This document shows positions 8,263 to 16,809 of a DNA stretch of 64,000 bases, piece by piece. Position 1 is the stretch's first letter; every line of letters begins with the position of its first letter. Both the position numbers and the translations under genes were made by a program. This DNA is from Sphingomonas kyeonggiensis (lineage in GTDB: Bacteria; Pseudomonadota; Alphaproteobacteria; Sphingomonadales; Sphingomonadaceae): contig NZ_JAUSTJ010000003.1 of the NCBI RefSeq assembly GCF_030812785.1, positions 434,001 through 498,000 on the forward strand, in the 5' to 3' direction. A model generated the notes under the pieces. It was not told the DNA's origin. It worked only from the letters and a program-made list of their open reading frames with translations, and ran no database searches.

Positions 8263-8829
8263 TCAGTCGGCCACCTGGACCTCGAGGACGATCTCGTCGG
8301 TGTAGTTGCCGGCCACGAGCGGAGCCCCGCCGCTGGCCAGGGTGAAGAGCACGGCGAGTTCGCCCGAACGGGGGCCGCTCGCGTCGATCACGATCGGCGT
8401 GCCGTCATCGGTATTGCGATCGGTCTGGTCGGAACCCCAGCGGATGCCGAGCCGGTAGGGCAGCAGCTGGCGGAAGGGCGCGACACTGGCCACGGCGGCC
8501 CCTTCGCGGCGCAGCCCGCCATTGCCGCTGCGCAGGATGATCCGGTGCGGCGCGTTGCAGATGACCGGCAGGGCGACCTGGATCGCGGCCGCCAGCGGCG
8601 TCGCGTCGTTCAGGCTGGCGAGCTGGTCGATCCGGATGCGTCCGGTGCCGGACGATACGGGGTCGAAGCTGGCATTGGTGCCGCTGGTGCCGGCGGGCGG
8701 CTTCATCAGGCAGGCGGCAGGCGCCTCGCCGATGAGGTCGAGATGCGCGGTGACCGGCTGGGGCTGGCTCTGGGCCAGGGCAGCCGCCGGAAACAGTACC
8801 AGCGCTGCGGGTAGCAGGGGCCTGATCAT
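8263..8829 (-). CDS. Spore-coat-U-like pilus subunit
   Basis: 188 residues with signal peptide (LLPAALVLFPAAALAQ) and a mature domain with two cysteines (APAACLM and PVICNAP), a GRIRIDQLAS strand and a C-terminal YTDEIVLEVQVAD strand. This organisation is shared with the neighbouring subunits and fits the SCPU family of Csu-type pili. The ATG at 8829 overlaps the previous subunit stop by 4 bp (ATGA). It is a minor subunit by position, nearest the chaperone; the exact place in the fibre is unknown. Confidence 0.78.
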   Translation of the reverse strand: MIRPLLPAALVLFPAAALAQSQPQPVTAHLDLIGEAPAACLMKPPAGTSGTNASFDPVSSGTGRIRIDQLASLNDATPLAAAIQVALPVICNAPHRIILRSGNGGLRREGAAVASVAPFRQLLPYRLGIRWGSDQTDRNTDDGTPIVIDASGPRSGELAVLFTLASGGAPLVAGNYTDEIVLEVQVAD

Positions 8830-9410
8830 TGCTGCGGCTCCAGGGTTATGCGCAGCGTGTCGCCATAGGTGCCGGCGACGAGCGGCGCGTTTGCGCGATG
8901 GTTGGTGGCGCCGGCGTCGATCTCCAGGCGGAGCTGCAGCGTGCCGGTCGCGGTATCGCTGACGAACAGCGTGCTCTCGGACATCCGGCGCAGCCGGGCA
9001 TCGGCGAACAGCGCGAGCGTCTGCGATGCCCAGAGCAGCGTGGCGCGATAGGGCACCGCGTCGCCGAACCCCTCGGGTGCGCCGCCGCTGCGCTCGCCCG
9101 TGCGCCACAGCCCGTTGTTCTGGCTTTCCACCCGCAGCAGGTGCGGGAAGGCACAGACCGCGTCGAAGCTGATCTCCGTCGAAGCCGGCCGGGTCGACAG
9201 CGTGGTGCTGTCGACCAGCTGGTCGATCGGCAGGCTGTTGCCGTTGATGCCGCGGAAATTGGCCTGGGCGCCGCCCAGCCGCGGCGCGCCGAGTGTGCAG
9301 GTGCCGGGCACCTGGCCGGTGACGTCGAACGGCCGGACCTCGCTGGCCGTCTGTGCGACCGCGGGGAGCGGAAGCAGGACTGCGATCGCGAACAAGGGGA
9401 GACGGCGCAT
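8826..9410 (-). CDS. Spore-coat-U-like pilus subunit
   Basis: 194 residues: signal peptide (LFAIAVLLPLPAVAQ), two cysteines (GTCTLG, AVCAFP), a SLPIDQLVD strand and the closing strand GTYGDTLRITLEPQ. It is a clear paralogue of the downstream subunit. ATG 9410 is preferred over a GTG at 9419 because GGGAG lies eight bases upstream of the ATG and would be too close to the GTG. It lies 13 bp after the preceding subunit gene. Confidence 0.78.
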   Translation of the reverse strand: MRRLPLFAIAVLLPLPAVAQTASEVRPFDVTGQVPGTCTLGAPRLGGAQANFRGINGNSLPIDQLVDSTTLSTRPASTEISFDAVCAFPHLLRVESQNNGLWRTGERSGGAPEGFGDAVPYRATLLWASQTLALFADARLRRMSESTLFVSDTATGTLQLRLEIDAGATNHRANAPLVAGTYGDTLRITLEPQQ

Positions 9411-9423
9411 GTCGGGCACTCCC

Positions 9424-9987
9424 TCAATCGGCCACCGACAGCGTCACCGTGACCGCGCCGCGGTAAAGCGGGTCGGAGACGAGCCGCAGCCCGGTGCCTC
9501 CGCCAGTCAGGAAGTTGTCGAGCGTGATGGTGATGTCGCTCTGGAACGCGGTGTCGCGGTTCTGCGAGGCGGCGGGATTGGTGGCGGCGCCCGTGGTGAA
9601 GACCGCGGATGTCGGGCTCCAGCCGCTGGCGGTGGCGCGGTAGTTCACCGTCCGCGAGAAGCCGGCGGGCGGCGTGCCTGTGGCGTTCTGCGTCAGCAGC
9701 GGCGTCGCATCCACCGAGATCACGCTGCGGCTGCTGCAGAATGCGCCGGTCAGCGTCCGGGTCGGCGCGGGCAGGTCGGTGCGCAGCAATCCCGTGGAGG
9801 TATCGATGAGCACGCCGAGATCGATGTTGCTCCCGCCCGTCAGGGTCCCGCCGAAGCAGAGCGACGGCACGGTGCCGGTCACGGTCACCGTTCCGGTGGA
9901 CGAGGTGCCGGTGGTCTGGGCAATTGCCGGTGCGCAGGTGACCAGCGAGGCGGTCAGGGCAGCGCGGAAGATCATATGCTTGTTCAT
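9424..9987 (-). CDS. Spore-coat-U-like pilus subunit
   Basis: 187 residues with signal peptide (AALTASLVTCAPAIAQ). The mature protein opens with a T/G/V-rich strand (TGTVTVTGTVPSLC), then NIDLGVL, a second Cys (GAFCSS), a SVDATPLL strand and a terminal RGAVTVTLSVAD strand. ATG 9987 is selected because GGGAGG stands just upstream; the longer frame start at 10044 lacks such a site. Part of the minus-strand pilus operon. Confidence 0.8.
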   Translation of the reverse strand: MNKHMIFRAALTASLVTCAPAIAQTTGTSSTGTVTVTGTVPSLCFGGTLTGGSNIDLGVLIDTSTGLLRTDLPAPTRTLTGAFCSSRSVISVDATPLLTQNATGTPPAGFSRTVNYRATASGWSPTSAVFTTGAATNPAASQNRDTAFQSDITITLDNFLTGGGTGLRLVSDPLYRGAVTVTLSVAD

Positions 9988-10027
9988 GCTTGCCTCCCAA
10001 GGCGGTCTGGTGCGGTGCCCGGCGGGA

Positions 10028-10579
10028 TCAGTCTCCGCCGCCACTGAAGTTGGGTGTGAGGGTCACGATGACCTGGCCGCCATAATTGCCGGCGACGAGC
10101 AGGCCGCTCCCCGGCGTCGAGGACTGGGACAGCGTCACCCGGATGTTGCCCGAGAAGAGCCCGACATTGACGGCGCTGCCCGCACCCGGGCTCGCGGCCA
10201 GCGAGCTGTCGTTTGCGGACGTGCTGTTGGCGGCGGCGGTGGCGAGATAATCGACTCGCGTGTCGAAGCCGGAGATCGCCGGGCCGCCATAGTCGAGGTT
10301 GAGCAGCGGCTGCGCCTCGACGGTCATCGTCGCGGCGGTGCCGTTGCACCAGCCCACCAGGTCGCGGAACTGGTTGTCGACACGGGTCGTGTCGAGCTTG
10401 CCGGCCGCGGCGCCGGTGCCGCTCTGCGAGATTTCCCCGAGCGCGATGACCGCGGAGGGGACGGTGAAGAGGCAGCGATCGGCGACGGATCCGTTCACGT
10501 TCACCGTGCCGCTCGACTGTGCCATTACCGGGGTCGCGACCAGCGCGGCCGGAACGGCGAGCAGGAAAGAGATGCGCAT
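10028..10579 (-). CDS. Spore-coat-U-like pilus subunit
   Basis: 183 residues: signal peptide (LLAVPAALVATPVMAQ), opening strand SGTVNVNGSVADRC, the ALGEI strand equivalent to DLG/NLG of its paralogues, a second Cys (GWCNGT), a TVEAQPLL strand and the final YGGQVIVTLTPNF strand. The ATG at 10579 has GGGAG at proper distance; the reading frame is open further upstream only by chance. Same orientation and spacing pattern as the other subunits. Confidence 0.8.
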   Translation of the reverse strand: MRISFLLAVPAALVATPVMAQSSGTVNVNGSVADRCLFTVPSAVIALGEISQSGTGAAAGKLDTTRVDNQFRDLVGWCNGTAATMTVEAQPLLNLDYGGPAISGFDTRVDYLATAAANSTSANDSSLAASPGAGSAVNVGLFSGNIRVTLSQSSTPGSGLLVAGNYGGQVIVTLTPNFSGGGD

Positions 10580-10647
10580 AGTCGTTCTCCCAGAGGAAAT
10601 GTCTGGACGAGGGAGGAGAGGGGGCGGCCTCCCTCGCCCAGCACGGG

Positions 10648-11208
10648 TCAGGCGGAGGGGCTCACGGTGAGCGCAATGACGCCTGAGTAATTGCCGGCTT
10701 CCAGCATGTCGGTGGCGTTGGTGGTGTTGCCGTTGGAAACCGTGACGGTGATGTTGCTCGCCGTATTCGCCAGGTGATCGCCGACCAGCGCGGTGGTCGC
10801 GCCGACGACGTTCGACGTGTCGATTGCCGAGGTGGTGCCGCCACCTGCCTTCGAAGCGGCCATCGTCGCGGTATAGTGCACGGTGTTGGTGTAGCCCGCG
10901 GTCGGGGAGACGATCGCGGAGTTGACCAGCGCCGATGCATCGACCGAGATCTGCGGATTGGCACTCGTGCAGGTGACCGTGAACGAACGGCTCAGGCCGC
11001 CGACATTGCCCGAGAAGGTCGGGTTGACCTTGCCGTCGGCGACGGCGAGCTCGCCCAGGTTGATGCTGCCGTTCAGGCCGCCTGCCGAGGTGCACTTGGC
11101 GGCGACCGTGCCGGTCACCGTGACATTGCCCGACACGCTCTGCGCGGCTGCCGGGACCGCCGCGAACGCCGAACCGGCGAGAAGGGCGGTGAACAGTAGC
11201 TTCTTCAT
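10648..11208 (-). CDS. Probable major pilin, spore-coat-U-like
   Basis: 186 residues with signal peptide (LLFTALLAGSAFAAVPAAAQ), opening strand SGNVTVTGTVAAKC, SINLGELA, a second Cys (TVTCTS), SVDASALV, and terminal strand YSGVIALTVSP. The mature part is small, polar and rich in Thr, Ser, Ala and Asn, as for abundant shaft pilins. It has the best ribosome-binding site of the cluster (AAAGGAG before ATG 11208). Together these suggest the major CsuA/B-type subunit, which is inference. Confidence 0.8.
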   Translation of the reverse strand: MKKLLFTALLAGSAFAAVPAAAQSVSGNVTVTGTVAAKCTSAGGLNGSINLGELAVADGKVNPTFSGNVGGLSRSFTVTCTSANPQISVDASALVNSAIVSPTAGYTNTVHYTATMAASKAGGGTTSAIDTSNVVGATTALVGDHLANTASNITVTVSNGNTTNATDMLEAGNYSGVIALTVSPSA

Positions 11209-11325
11209 GTTGCTCTCCTTTGAAGTCGGACAGACGAGGCCGGGGCCGGCGCGACTGCCATTTTCACTTGCTTAGAAGCCCGGGGTATCTGGCGCCGGCC
11301 GCCGGGCCGAACCGGCAGGTCGCCG

Positions 11326-11925
11326 TCAGGGCGATGCGCTGAGCGTCACCGTCAGGACGTCGGAATAGGTACCGTTCACCAGCGCCAGGGCGCCGGCATA
11401 AGGGGGGGCGGCGACGCGCAGGTAGGAGCCCGCCTGCATCGTCGAGGGGGCCGGGAGGCGAAGTCCCTGCGAGGTGTTCGCCGGGCCGCGGAAGCTGCAG
11501 CTTGACCCGGTCGGCAGCGTCGATGCGGGGCAGGTGGCGTCCGCCGTCGTGCCGCCGCCGGTGCCGACCAAGTGCAGGCTCACATTATAGGGTGCGAGGA
11601 CCGTGTATCCGGTCGGGGCGGTTCCCGTGGTCAGGAGTCCGCCATTCTGCGACACCACTGCGACACGCGAGGGGCCGGTGCAGTCGAGCACGAACGAGAA
11701 GTCGTGCGCCAGGCCGTTCACGTCGAAATCATTCTGGTTGAAGGAGCCGTTCGGGGCGCTAGCGAAGCCGCATCGGCCGCCGACCGAGGCCGTAACCGGG
11801 ATCGACAGGACGATCTGATTGGGCGTGCGGCCCGAGTCAGGCGAATAAGCGGTGGTCTGGGCCGAGGCGGTGTTGATCCACGCCGTCGTGCATACCGCGA
11901 TTGCCAGATGCGTACGTGTGCGCAT
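11326..11925 (-). CDS. Spore-coat-U-like pilus protein, promoter-proximal
   Basis: 199 residues with signal peptide (HLAIAVCTTAWINTASAQ). It differs from the other subunits in having extra cysteines (GRCGF, LDCTG, ATCPAS, SSCSF) but shares the DFDVNGLAHDFSF central strands and the closing strand GTYSDVLTVTLSASP. The ATG at 11925 is preceded by GAAGG; the longer frame to 11988 lacks support. It is first in the minus-strand order and separated from the probable major pilin by 117 bp, so it may be expressed separately. Confidence 0.72.
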   Translation of the reverse strand: MRTRTHLAIAVCTTAWINTASAQTTAYSPDSGRTPNQIVLSIPVTASVGGRCGFASAPNGSFNQNDFDVNGLAHDFSFVLDCTGPSRVAVVSQNGGLLTTGTAPTGYTVLAPYNVSLHLVGTGGGTTADATCPASTLPTGSSCSFRGPANTSQGLRLPAPSTMQAGSYLRVAAPPYAGALALVNGTYSDVLTVTLSASP

Positions 11926-12330
11926 GTCCTCACCCTTCTGGTACGCGAGGCCATCGGCACCGCGTCTGACAGAAGGAATGGTGAACAAACTGTTAGGTGG
12001 AACCTGTGGTTGTTCCCATGTCGGTAATTGCGTAGTGCGCGACTAATACACCGGGATAATATCTTGAGATTGCTGGATTTAAGGTCGGGCCCGGAATCCC
12101 GGGGAGAACCGCGTCCCGAATCGGTGCAAACCTGAAACTCAAATTCCGCCGAAATGGTGCAGTGCTGTTCGGGCCTGTTTTACGGCCTTGCTGCGAAAGG
12201 ATGCGCGATTCCGCGCCCGGTTAACCAATTCGCACAGTAAACTCGGCGTGACCGTGGCAGATTTTGCCCTGGTCACGCCGGTTTTCGAGTCGCCGGCCGC
12301 CCCGAGTCGCGGAGCGGACTGACGGATGAC
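11926..12330. other. 405-bp intergenic region: pilus promoter side
   Basis: No gene is supported. The left 130 bp are relatively AT-rich, with GGAAC/GTTCC inverted bases near 12000-12020, and probably hold the promoter of the minus-strand pilus genes. The right part holds the inverted repeat at 12245-12279 and the 3' flank of the dehydratase gene. Confidence 0.5.
12245..12279. terminator. Inverted repeat, possible terminator after dehydratase operon
   Basis: GGCGTGACC (12245-12253) and GGTCACGCC (12271-12279) form a perfect 9-bp stem with a 17-nt loop, about 50 bp after the dehydratase stop. The T-run (GGTTTT) lies on the plus-strand side only. It may end stray plus-strand transcription or be a protein-binding palindrome. 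Confidence 0.4.
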
Positions 12331-14127
12331 TCAGTGATTGTCGCGGGGCAGCCCCCTGGTCTGTGCGATCTTCTGGTACTTCTCTGCGCCTTCCAGGATC
12401 GCGCCCGTCTCCATCTGGCCGACGATGCCGCGCTGGATCTCCTGCCAGGGCGTCTGCGAGGCCGGGTAGGGGAAGCCCCCTGCCGCGGCGAGCGCGCTGC
12501 GGCGCTCGGCCAGTTCCTCGTCCGGGATCAGCACATCGGCGGTGCCCTTGCGCAGGTCGATCCGCACGCGGTCGCCGGTGCGGATCAGCGCGAGCCCGCC
12601 CATCGCCGCGGCCTCGGGGCTGGCATTGAGGATCGAGGGGCTGCCCGACGTGCCCGACTGGCGGCCGTCGCCGATACAGGGCAGGGCGTGCACGCCCTCG
12701 CGGATCAGATAGGCGGGCGGGCGCATGTTCACCACTTCGGCCGCGCCCGGATAGCCGATCGGCCCGGCGCCGCGCATGAATAGCAGCGTCTCCGGCGTGA
12801 TGCCGAGCGCGGGATCGTCGATCCGGTGGTGATAGTCCTCCGGCCCGTCGAACACCACTGCGGGGCCTTCAAAGGCTTCCGGGTCCTCGGGATTGGAGAG
12901 GTAGCGCGCGCGGAACGCCGCATCGATCACGCTGGTCTTCATGATCGCCGAGTCGAACAAATTGCCGCGCAGCACGATGAAACCGGCCTCTTCCCTGAGC
13001 GGTGTCTCGAACGGGCGGATCACCTTCTCGTCCTCGATCGTCGCATCGCGGCAATTGTCACCGATCGACTTGCCGTTGGCGGTGACCGCGCCTTCGTGGA
13101 TCAGCCCCTGGCGCATCAGCTGCGCGACCACCGCGGGCACGCCGCCGGCGCGGTAATAATCCTCGCCCAGATACTCGCCCGCTGGCTGCAGGTTTACCAG
13201 CAGCGGCACGTGATGGCCCTTCTCCTGCCAGGTATCGAGCGGCAGCTCGACACCGATATGGCGGGCGATCGCATTGATGTGGATCGGCGCGTTGGTCGAA
13301 CCGCCGATCGCCGAATTGACCACGATCGCGTTCTCGAACGCCTCGCGCGTCAGGATGTCCGAGGGCTTGAGGTCTTCGGCGACCATCTCGACGATGCGCT
13401 TGCCGCTCTCGTACGCGACTTCCTGGCGGTCGCGATAGGGCGCCGGGATCGCCGCCGAGCCGGGCAGCGACATGCCCAGCGCCTCGGTCAGCGAGTTCAT
13501 CGTCGTCGCGGTGCCCATCGTGTTGCAATAGCCGGTCGAGGGCGCCGAGCTGGCGACGAGGCGGATGAACTCTTTCGCCTCGATCTCGCCCGCGGCGAGC
13601 ATCTCGCGCGCCTTCCACACGATCGTGCCCGAGCCGGTCCGCTCGCCCTTGTGCCAGCCGTTGAGCATCGGGCCGACCGACAAGGCGATCGCCGGGATGT
13701 TCACCGTCGCCGCCGCCATCAGGCAGGCCGGGGTGGTCTTGTCGCAGCCCACGGTCAGCACCACGCCGTCGAGCGGATAGCCGTAGAGCAGCTCGACCAG
13801 CCCGAGATAGGCGAGGTTGCGGTCGAGGCCCGCAGTCGGCCGCTTGCCGGTCTCCTGGATCGGATGGACCGGGAATTCGAGCGCGATGCCGCCCATCTCG
13901 CGGATGCCCTCGCGCACCCGCTCCGCCAGCACCAGGTGATGGCGGTTGCACGGGCTCAGGTCGCTGCCGGTCTGCGCGATGCCGATGATCGGCTTGCCCG
14001 ACTGGAGCTCCTCCAGGCTCAGCCCGAAGTTGAGGTAGCGCTCCAGATAGAGCGCGGTCATGTCGATATTGTCGGGATTGTCGAACCAGGCGCGCGAACG
14101 CAGCTTGGGCTGGGTGTCAGAGGTCAT
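12331..14127 (-). CDS. Sugar-acid dehydratase, IlvD/EDD family (L-arabinonate / D-xylonate dehydratase)
   Basis: 598 residues. It would remove water from a pentonate to give 2-keto-3-deoxy-pentonate, the second main step of the Weimberg-type oxidative pentose route. Iron-sulfur ligands are visible at Cys60 (SDLSPCNR), Cys128 (VGCDKTTPA) and Cys201 (GYCNTMGT), with the catalytic Ser491 in GDGRQSGTS. From memory, the N-terminal SRAWFDNPDNIDMTALYLER stretch is very close to Caulobacter XylD. The locus around it, however, handles arabinan, so L-arabinonate is at least as likely a substrate. It follows the aldose epimerase by 10 bp on the minus strand and probably shares its operator. Confidence 0.88.
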   Translation of the reverse strand: MTSDTQPKLRSRAWFDNPDNIDMTALYLERYLNFGLSLEELQSGKPIIGIAQTGSDLSPCNRHHLVLAERVREGIREMGGIALEFPVHPIQETGKRPTAGLDRNLAYLGLVELLYGYPLDGVVLTVGCDKTTPACLMAAATVNIPAIALSVGPMLNGWHKGERTGSGTIVWKAREMLAAGEIEAKEFIRLVASSAPSTGYCNTMGTATTMNSLTEALGMSLPGSAAIPAPYRDRQEVAYESGKRIVEMVAEDLKPSDILTREAFENAIVVNSAIGGSTNAPIHINAIARHIGVELPLDTWQEKGHHVPLLVNLQPAGEYLGEDYYRAGGVPAVVAQLMRQGLIHEGAVTANGKSIGDNCRDATIEDEKVIRPFETPLREEAGFIVLRGNLFDSAIMKTSVIDAAFRARYLSNPEDPEAFEGPAVVFDGPEDYHHRIDDPALGITPETLLFMRGAGPIGYPGAAEVVNMRPPAYLIREGVHALPCIGDGRQSGTSGSPSILNASPEAAAMGGLALIRTGDRVRIDLRKGTADVLIPDEELAERRSALAAAGGFPYPASQTPWQEIQRGIVGQMETGAILEGAEKYQKIAQTRGLPRDNH

Positions 14128-14137
14128 GCCAATTCCG

Positions 14138-15283
14138 TTACTGGGTTACCGAGAGGCGGTAGACCATGACGTGCCGATAGGGCTTGCCGGGGTCGACGCG
14201 CGCGGAGACGAAGCCCGGCTGGTTGGGGGCGTCGGGGAATTTCTGGGGCTCGAGCGCGATGCCGTCGCCCTGGCGGTAGAGATGGCCCGACTTGCCGTAG
14301 AAGGTGCCGTCGAGGAAATTGCCGGTGTAGAACTGCACGCCCGGCTCCGTGCTGAGCACTTCGAGCACGCGGCCGGAAGCGGGGTCCTCGAGCCGCGCGG
14401 CGAGCTCGGGCTTCGCCGTCACGCCCTTGTCGAGCGCGAAATTATGGTCGTAGCCCAGGCCGAAGCGGATCTGCTCGTCGCGGCCGTCGCGCAGGTCCTG
14501 GCCGATCAGCCGGGCCTTGCGGAAGTCGAACACCGTGCCCTCGACGGCGCGCAGCTCGCCGGTGGGGATCAGCTTGGCATCGACCGGGGTATAGGCCTTT
14601 GCCGGGATGGTCAGCAGATGCCCCATCGCGCCGGTGGGCGAGCCTTCGCCGGCCAGGTCGAAGATCGCATGGTTGGTCATGTTGACCACCGTCGGCTTGT
14701 CGGTCGCCGCGTCATAGCTGATCGTCAGCGCGCCGCTCTCGTCGAGGGCATAGGTGACCTTCACCTCGAGCTTGCCGGGATAGCCCGAATCGCCGTCCGG
14801 GCTGGTCAGCGCGAACACCACGCTGGCGCTCGGCCCGCTGTTCACCGAGACGATCCGCCACACCTGCTTGTCGAAGCCCTTGCCGCCGCCGTGCAGCGAA
14901 TTGGTCTTGTCGTTGAGCGGCAGCTGGTAGCTCTTGCCGTCGAGCGCGAACTTGCCGCCGGCGATGCGGTTGGCATAGCGCCCCACGGTCACGCCGAAAT
15001 AGTTCGGGCGGCTCTCATAGGCTTCGGCATCGTCATAGCCGAGCACGACATCGGCGATCTTGCCCGCCTTGTCCGGCCCCTTGAACGACTGGAGCGTGGC
15101 GCCATAGCTGAGGATCCGCGCCGACACGCCGTGCGCGTTGGAGAGGGTCACCGCCTCCACCACCGTGCCGTCCTTGAGCTTGCCGGCATTCTCGCGCCTG
15201 GCGTCCGCCGCCTGCGCGGCTCCCACCCATGTCAGCGCTGCCAGGGCCGTCGTTGCCAGTGCTGCCTTGCCAAAGCGACGCAT
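14138..15283 (-). CDS. galM: Periplasmic aldose 1-epimerase (mutarotase)
   Basis: 381 residues. It interconverts alpha and beta anomers of free aldoses. The signal peptide (ATTALAALTWVGAAQA) places it in the periplasm. Family motifs include GRYANRIAGG, NSLHGGGKGFDKQ with the first catalytic His region, TNHAIFDLAGEG with the second His, and the Glu region EPGVQFYTGNFLDG. ATG 15283 follows AGGAG; the longer frame to 15328 lacks a site. It is first of the two-gene minus-strand operon with the dehydratase, divergent from the sugar permease. Confidence 0.9.
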   Translation of the reverse strand: MRRFGKAALATTALAALTWVGAAQAADARRENAGKLKDGTVVEAVTLSNAHGVSARILSYGATLQSFKGPDKAGKIADVVLGYDDAEAYESRPNYFGVTVGRYANRIAGGKFALDGKSYQLPLNDKTNSLHGGGKGFDKQVWRIVSVNSGPSASVVFALTSPDGDSGYPGKLEVKVTYALDESGALTISYDAATDKPTVVNMTNHAIFDLAGEGSPTGAMGHLLTIPAKAYTPVDAKLIPTGELRAVEGTVFDFRKARLIGQDLRDGRDEQIRFGLGYDHNFALDKGVTAKPELAARLEDPASGRVLEVLSTEPGVQFYTGNFLDGTFYGKSGHLYRQGDGIALEPQKFPDAPNQPGFVSARVDPGKPYRHVMVYRLSVTQ

Positions 15284-15337
15284 AGTCTCTCCTAATGGTC
15301 CGAATGCGCGCCCGTTGACGCGCGCCACGGCTCTTTA

Positions 15338-15348
15338 TAGTCTGACAA
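15338..15348. promoter_or_regulatory. GntR-type operator copy 1
   Basis: TAGTCTGACAA lies between the divergent epimerase and permease genes. It matches the palindrome TAGTCnGACTA found three more times in the locus and the general FadR-subfamily pattern TnGTnnnACnA. One site could control both directions. Confidence 0.6.
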
Positions 15349-15428
15349 AAAATAGAAGCGCAAGCTGGCTCGAAGTCGCATATGCGAAGGCTCGACCAGC
15401 GGGTCCCACACAGGAGAAGATCAGGAAA

Positions 15429-16736
15429 ATGCCAGCGCCCATCAATGCAGCCCCGGCGGCGGGCACCCAGTCGGTGCCGCGGGCCGGCGGCTACGGCCCC
15501 GCGCTATCGCTGCTCGCCAGCCTCTTCTTCATGTGGGGCTTCATCACCGTCATCAACAACACGCTGCTGCCGCACCTGCGCAGCGTGTTCGAGCTCAGCT
15601 ACACCCAGACCACGCTGATTGAGAGCGTCTGGTTCATCGCCTATTTCGTCGCCTCGATTCCCTCGGCCAAGCTGATCGAGCGCATCGGCTACCAGAAGTC
15701 GCTGGTGATCGGCCTGCTGATCATGGCGGCGGGATCGCTGGGCATGATGCTTGCCGCGAGCATTCCCTCCTATGGCGTCACCCTGGCGATGCTGTTCGTG
15801 ATCGCCAGCGGCATCACGCTGCTCCAGGTCGCGGCCAATCCCTATGTCGCGGTGGTCGGCAAGCCCGAGACCGCCTCGTCGCGGCTCAACCTCGTCCAGG
15901 CGATGAACTCGGCGGGCACGATGCTCGCCCCGGCGTTCGGCGCCTATCTCATCCTCGGCCGCTCCAAGGGCGGCACCGCCGAATCCGGCACGGTGCTGAC
16001 TCATGCCGAGCGGCTGGCCGACGCCCAGTCGGTGATCCTGCCCTACGGCCTGGTCGCGGTGGTGCTGATCGTCCTCGCGGTCGTCATCGCGCGCTTCCCG
16101 CTGCCGGCGATCGGATCGGCGACCAGCCGCGTCTCGCGCGAGGAACGCAGGAAGCATTCGCTGTGGAAGCACCGCAACCTGGTGTTCGGCGTGCCGGCGA
16201 TCTTCATCTATCTGATCGCCGAGATCGGCGTCGCCAACCTGTTCGTGAACTTCGTCAGCCAGCCCGACATCGCCAACCTCACCCATGAGCAGGCGGGCAA
16301 GTATCTCACCTTCCTCTGGGGCGGGATGATGGTCGGCCGCTTCGTCGGGTCGGCGCTGATGCAGCGCATCCGGGCGGAGACGGTGCTGGCAGGCTGCTCG
16401 ATCGGCGCCTTCGCGGTGATGCTCGTCACCGTCTTCGCGCACGGCGAAGTCGCGATGTGGTCGCTGATCCTGGTGGGCCTGTTCCACTCGATCATGTTCC
16501 CCACCATCTTCACGCTCGGCATCCGCGGCCTCGGCCCGCTCACCGAGGAGGGCTCGGGCCTGCTGATCATGGCGATCGCCGGCGGCGCGCTGGTGGTGGT
16601 GCAGGGCTGGCTCGCCGACCAGTATGGCCTGCAGCTGTCCTTCCTGCTCACTGCGCTGTGCGAGGTCTATGTGCTGTTCTACGCGCTCTGGGGCGCCAAG
16701 CCGACCAACGCATTGCCCGATCAGCACGCCGCCTGA
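15429..16736 (+). CDS. fucP: Sugar:H+ symporter, FucP/GluP-type MFS permease
   Basis: 435 residues, about twelve transmembrane helices. It imports a monosaccharide across the inner membrane. FucP-family features include FFMWGFITVINNTLLPHL in helix 1, SIPSAKLIERIGYQKSLVIGL, the VAANPYVAVVG motif in helix 5, and the second-half GRFVGSALMQRI loop. Start ATG 15429 fits the AGGAG at 15412-15416 and an AGG closer by; the longer frame upstream enters the divergent promoter region. The local enzymes suggest L-arabinose as cargo, but the family also moves fucose, glucose and galactose. Confidence 0.88.
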   Translation: MPAPINAAPAAGTQSVPRAGGYGPALSLLASLFFMWGFITVINNTLLPHLRSVFELSYTQTTLIESVWFIAYFVASIPSAKLIERIGYQKSLVIGLLIMAAGSLGMMLAASIPSYGVTLAMLFVIASGITLLQVAANPYVAVVGKPETASSRLNLVQAMNSAGTMLAPAFGAYLILGRSKGGTAESGTVLTHAERLADAQSVILPYGLVAVVLIVLAVVIARFPLPAIGSATSRVSREERRKHSLWKHRNLVFGVPAIFIYLIAEIGVANLFVNFVSQPDIANLTHEQAGKYLTFLWGGMMVGRFVGSALMQRIRAETVLAGCSIGAFAVMLVTVFAHGEVAMWSLILVGLFHSIMFPTIFTLGIRGLGPLTEEGSGLLIMAIAGGALVVVQGWLADQYGLQLSFLLTALCEVYVLFYALWGAKPTNALPDQHAA

Positions 16737-16760
16737 TCCGGGCACGCGCCGAACAAAAAA

Positions 16761-16782
16761 GCCCCGCCGGCAACGGCGGGGC
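16761..16782. terminator. Bidirectional intrinsic terminator
   Basis: GCCCCGCCG/CGGCGGGGC stem with a 4-nt loop, flanked by AAAAAA on the left and GTTTT on the right. It lies between the convergent permease and GntR genes and should end both transcripts. Confidence 0.9.
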
Positions 16783-16809
16783 GTTTTCGGTTCAGCCTGT
16801 CGAAACGGC

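Noticed and set aside
11964..11970. GTCTGAC core upstream of the pilus genes, similar to the GntR operator
   Set aside because: The flanking bases (C on the left, AG on the right) do not match TAGTCnGACTA; a 7-bp core can occur by chance and pilus control by the sugar regulator is not otherwise supported.
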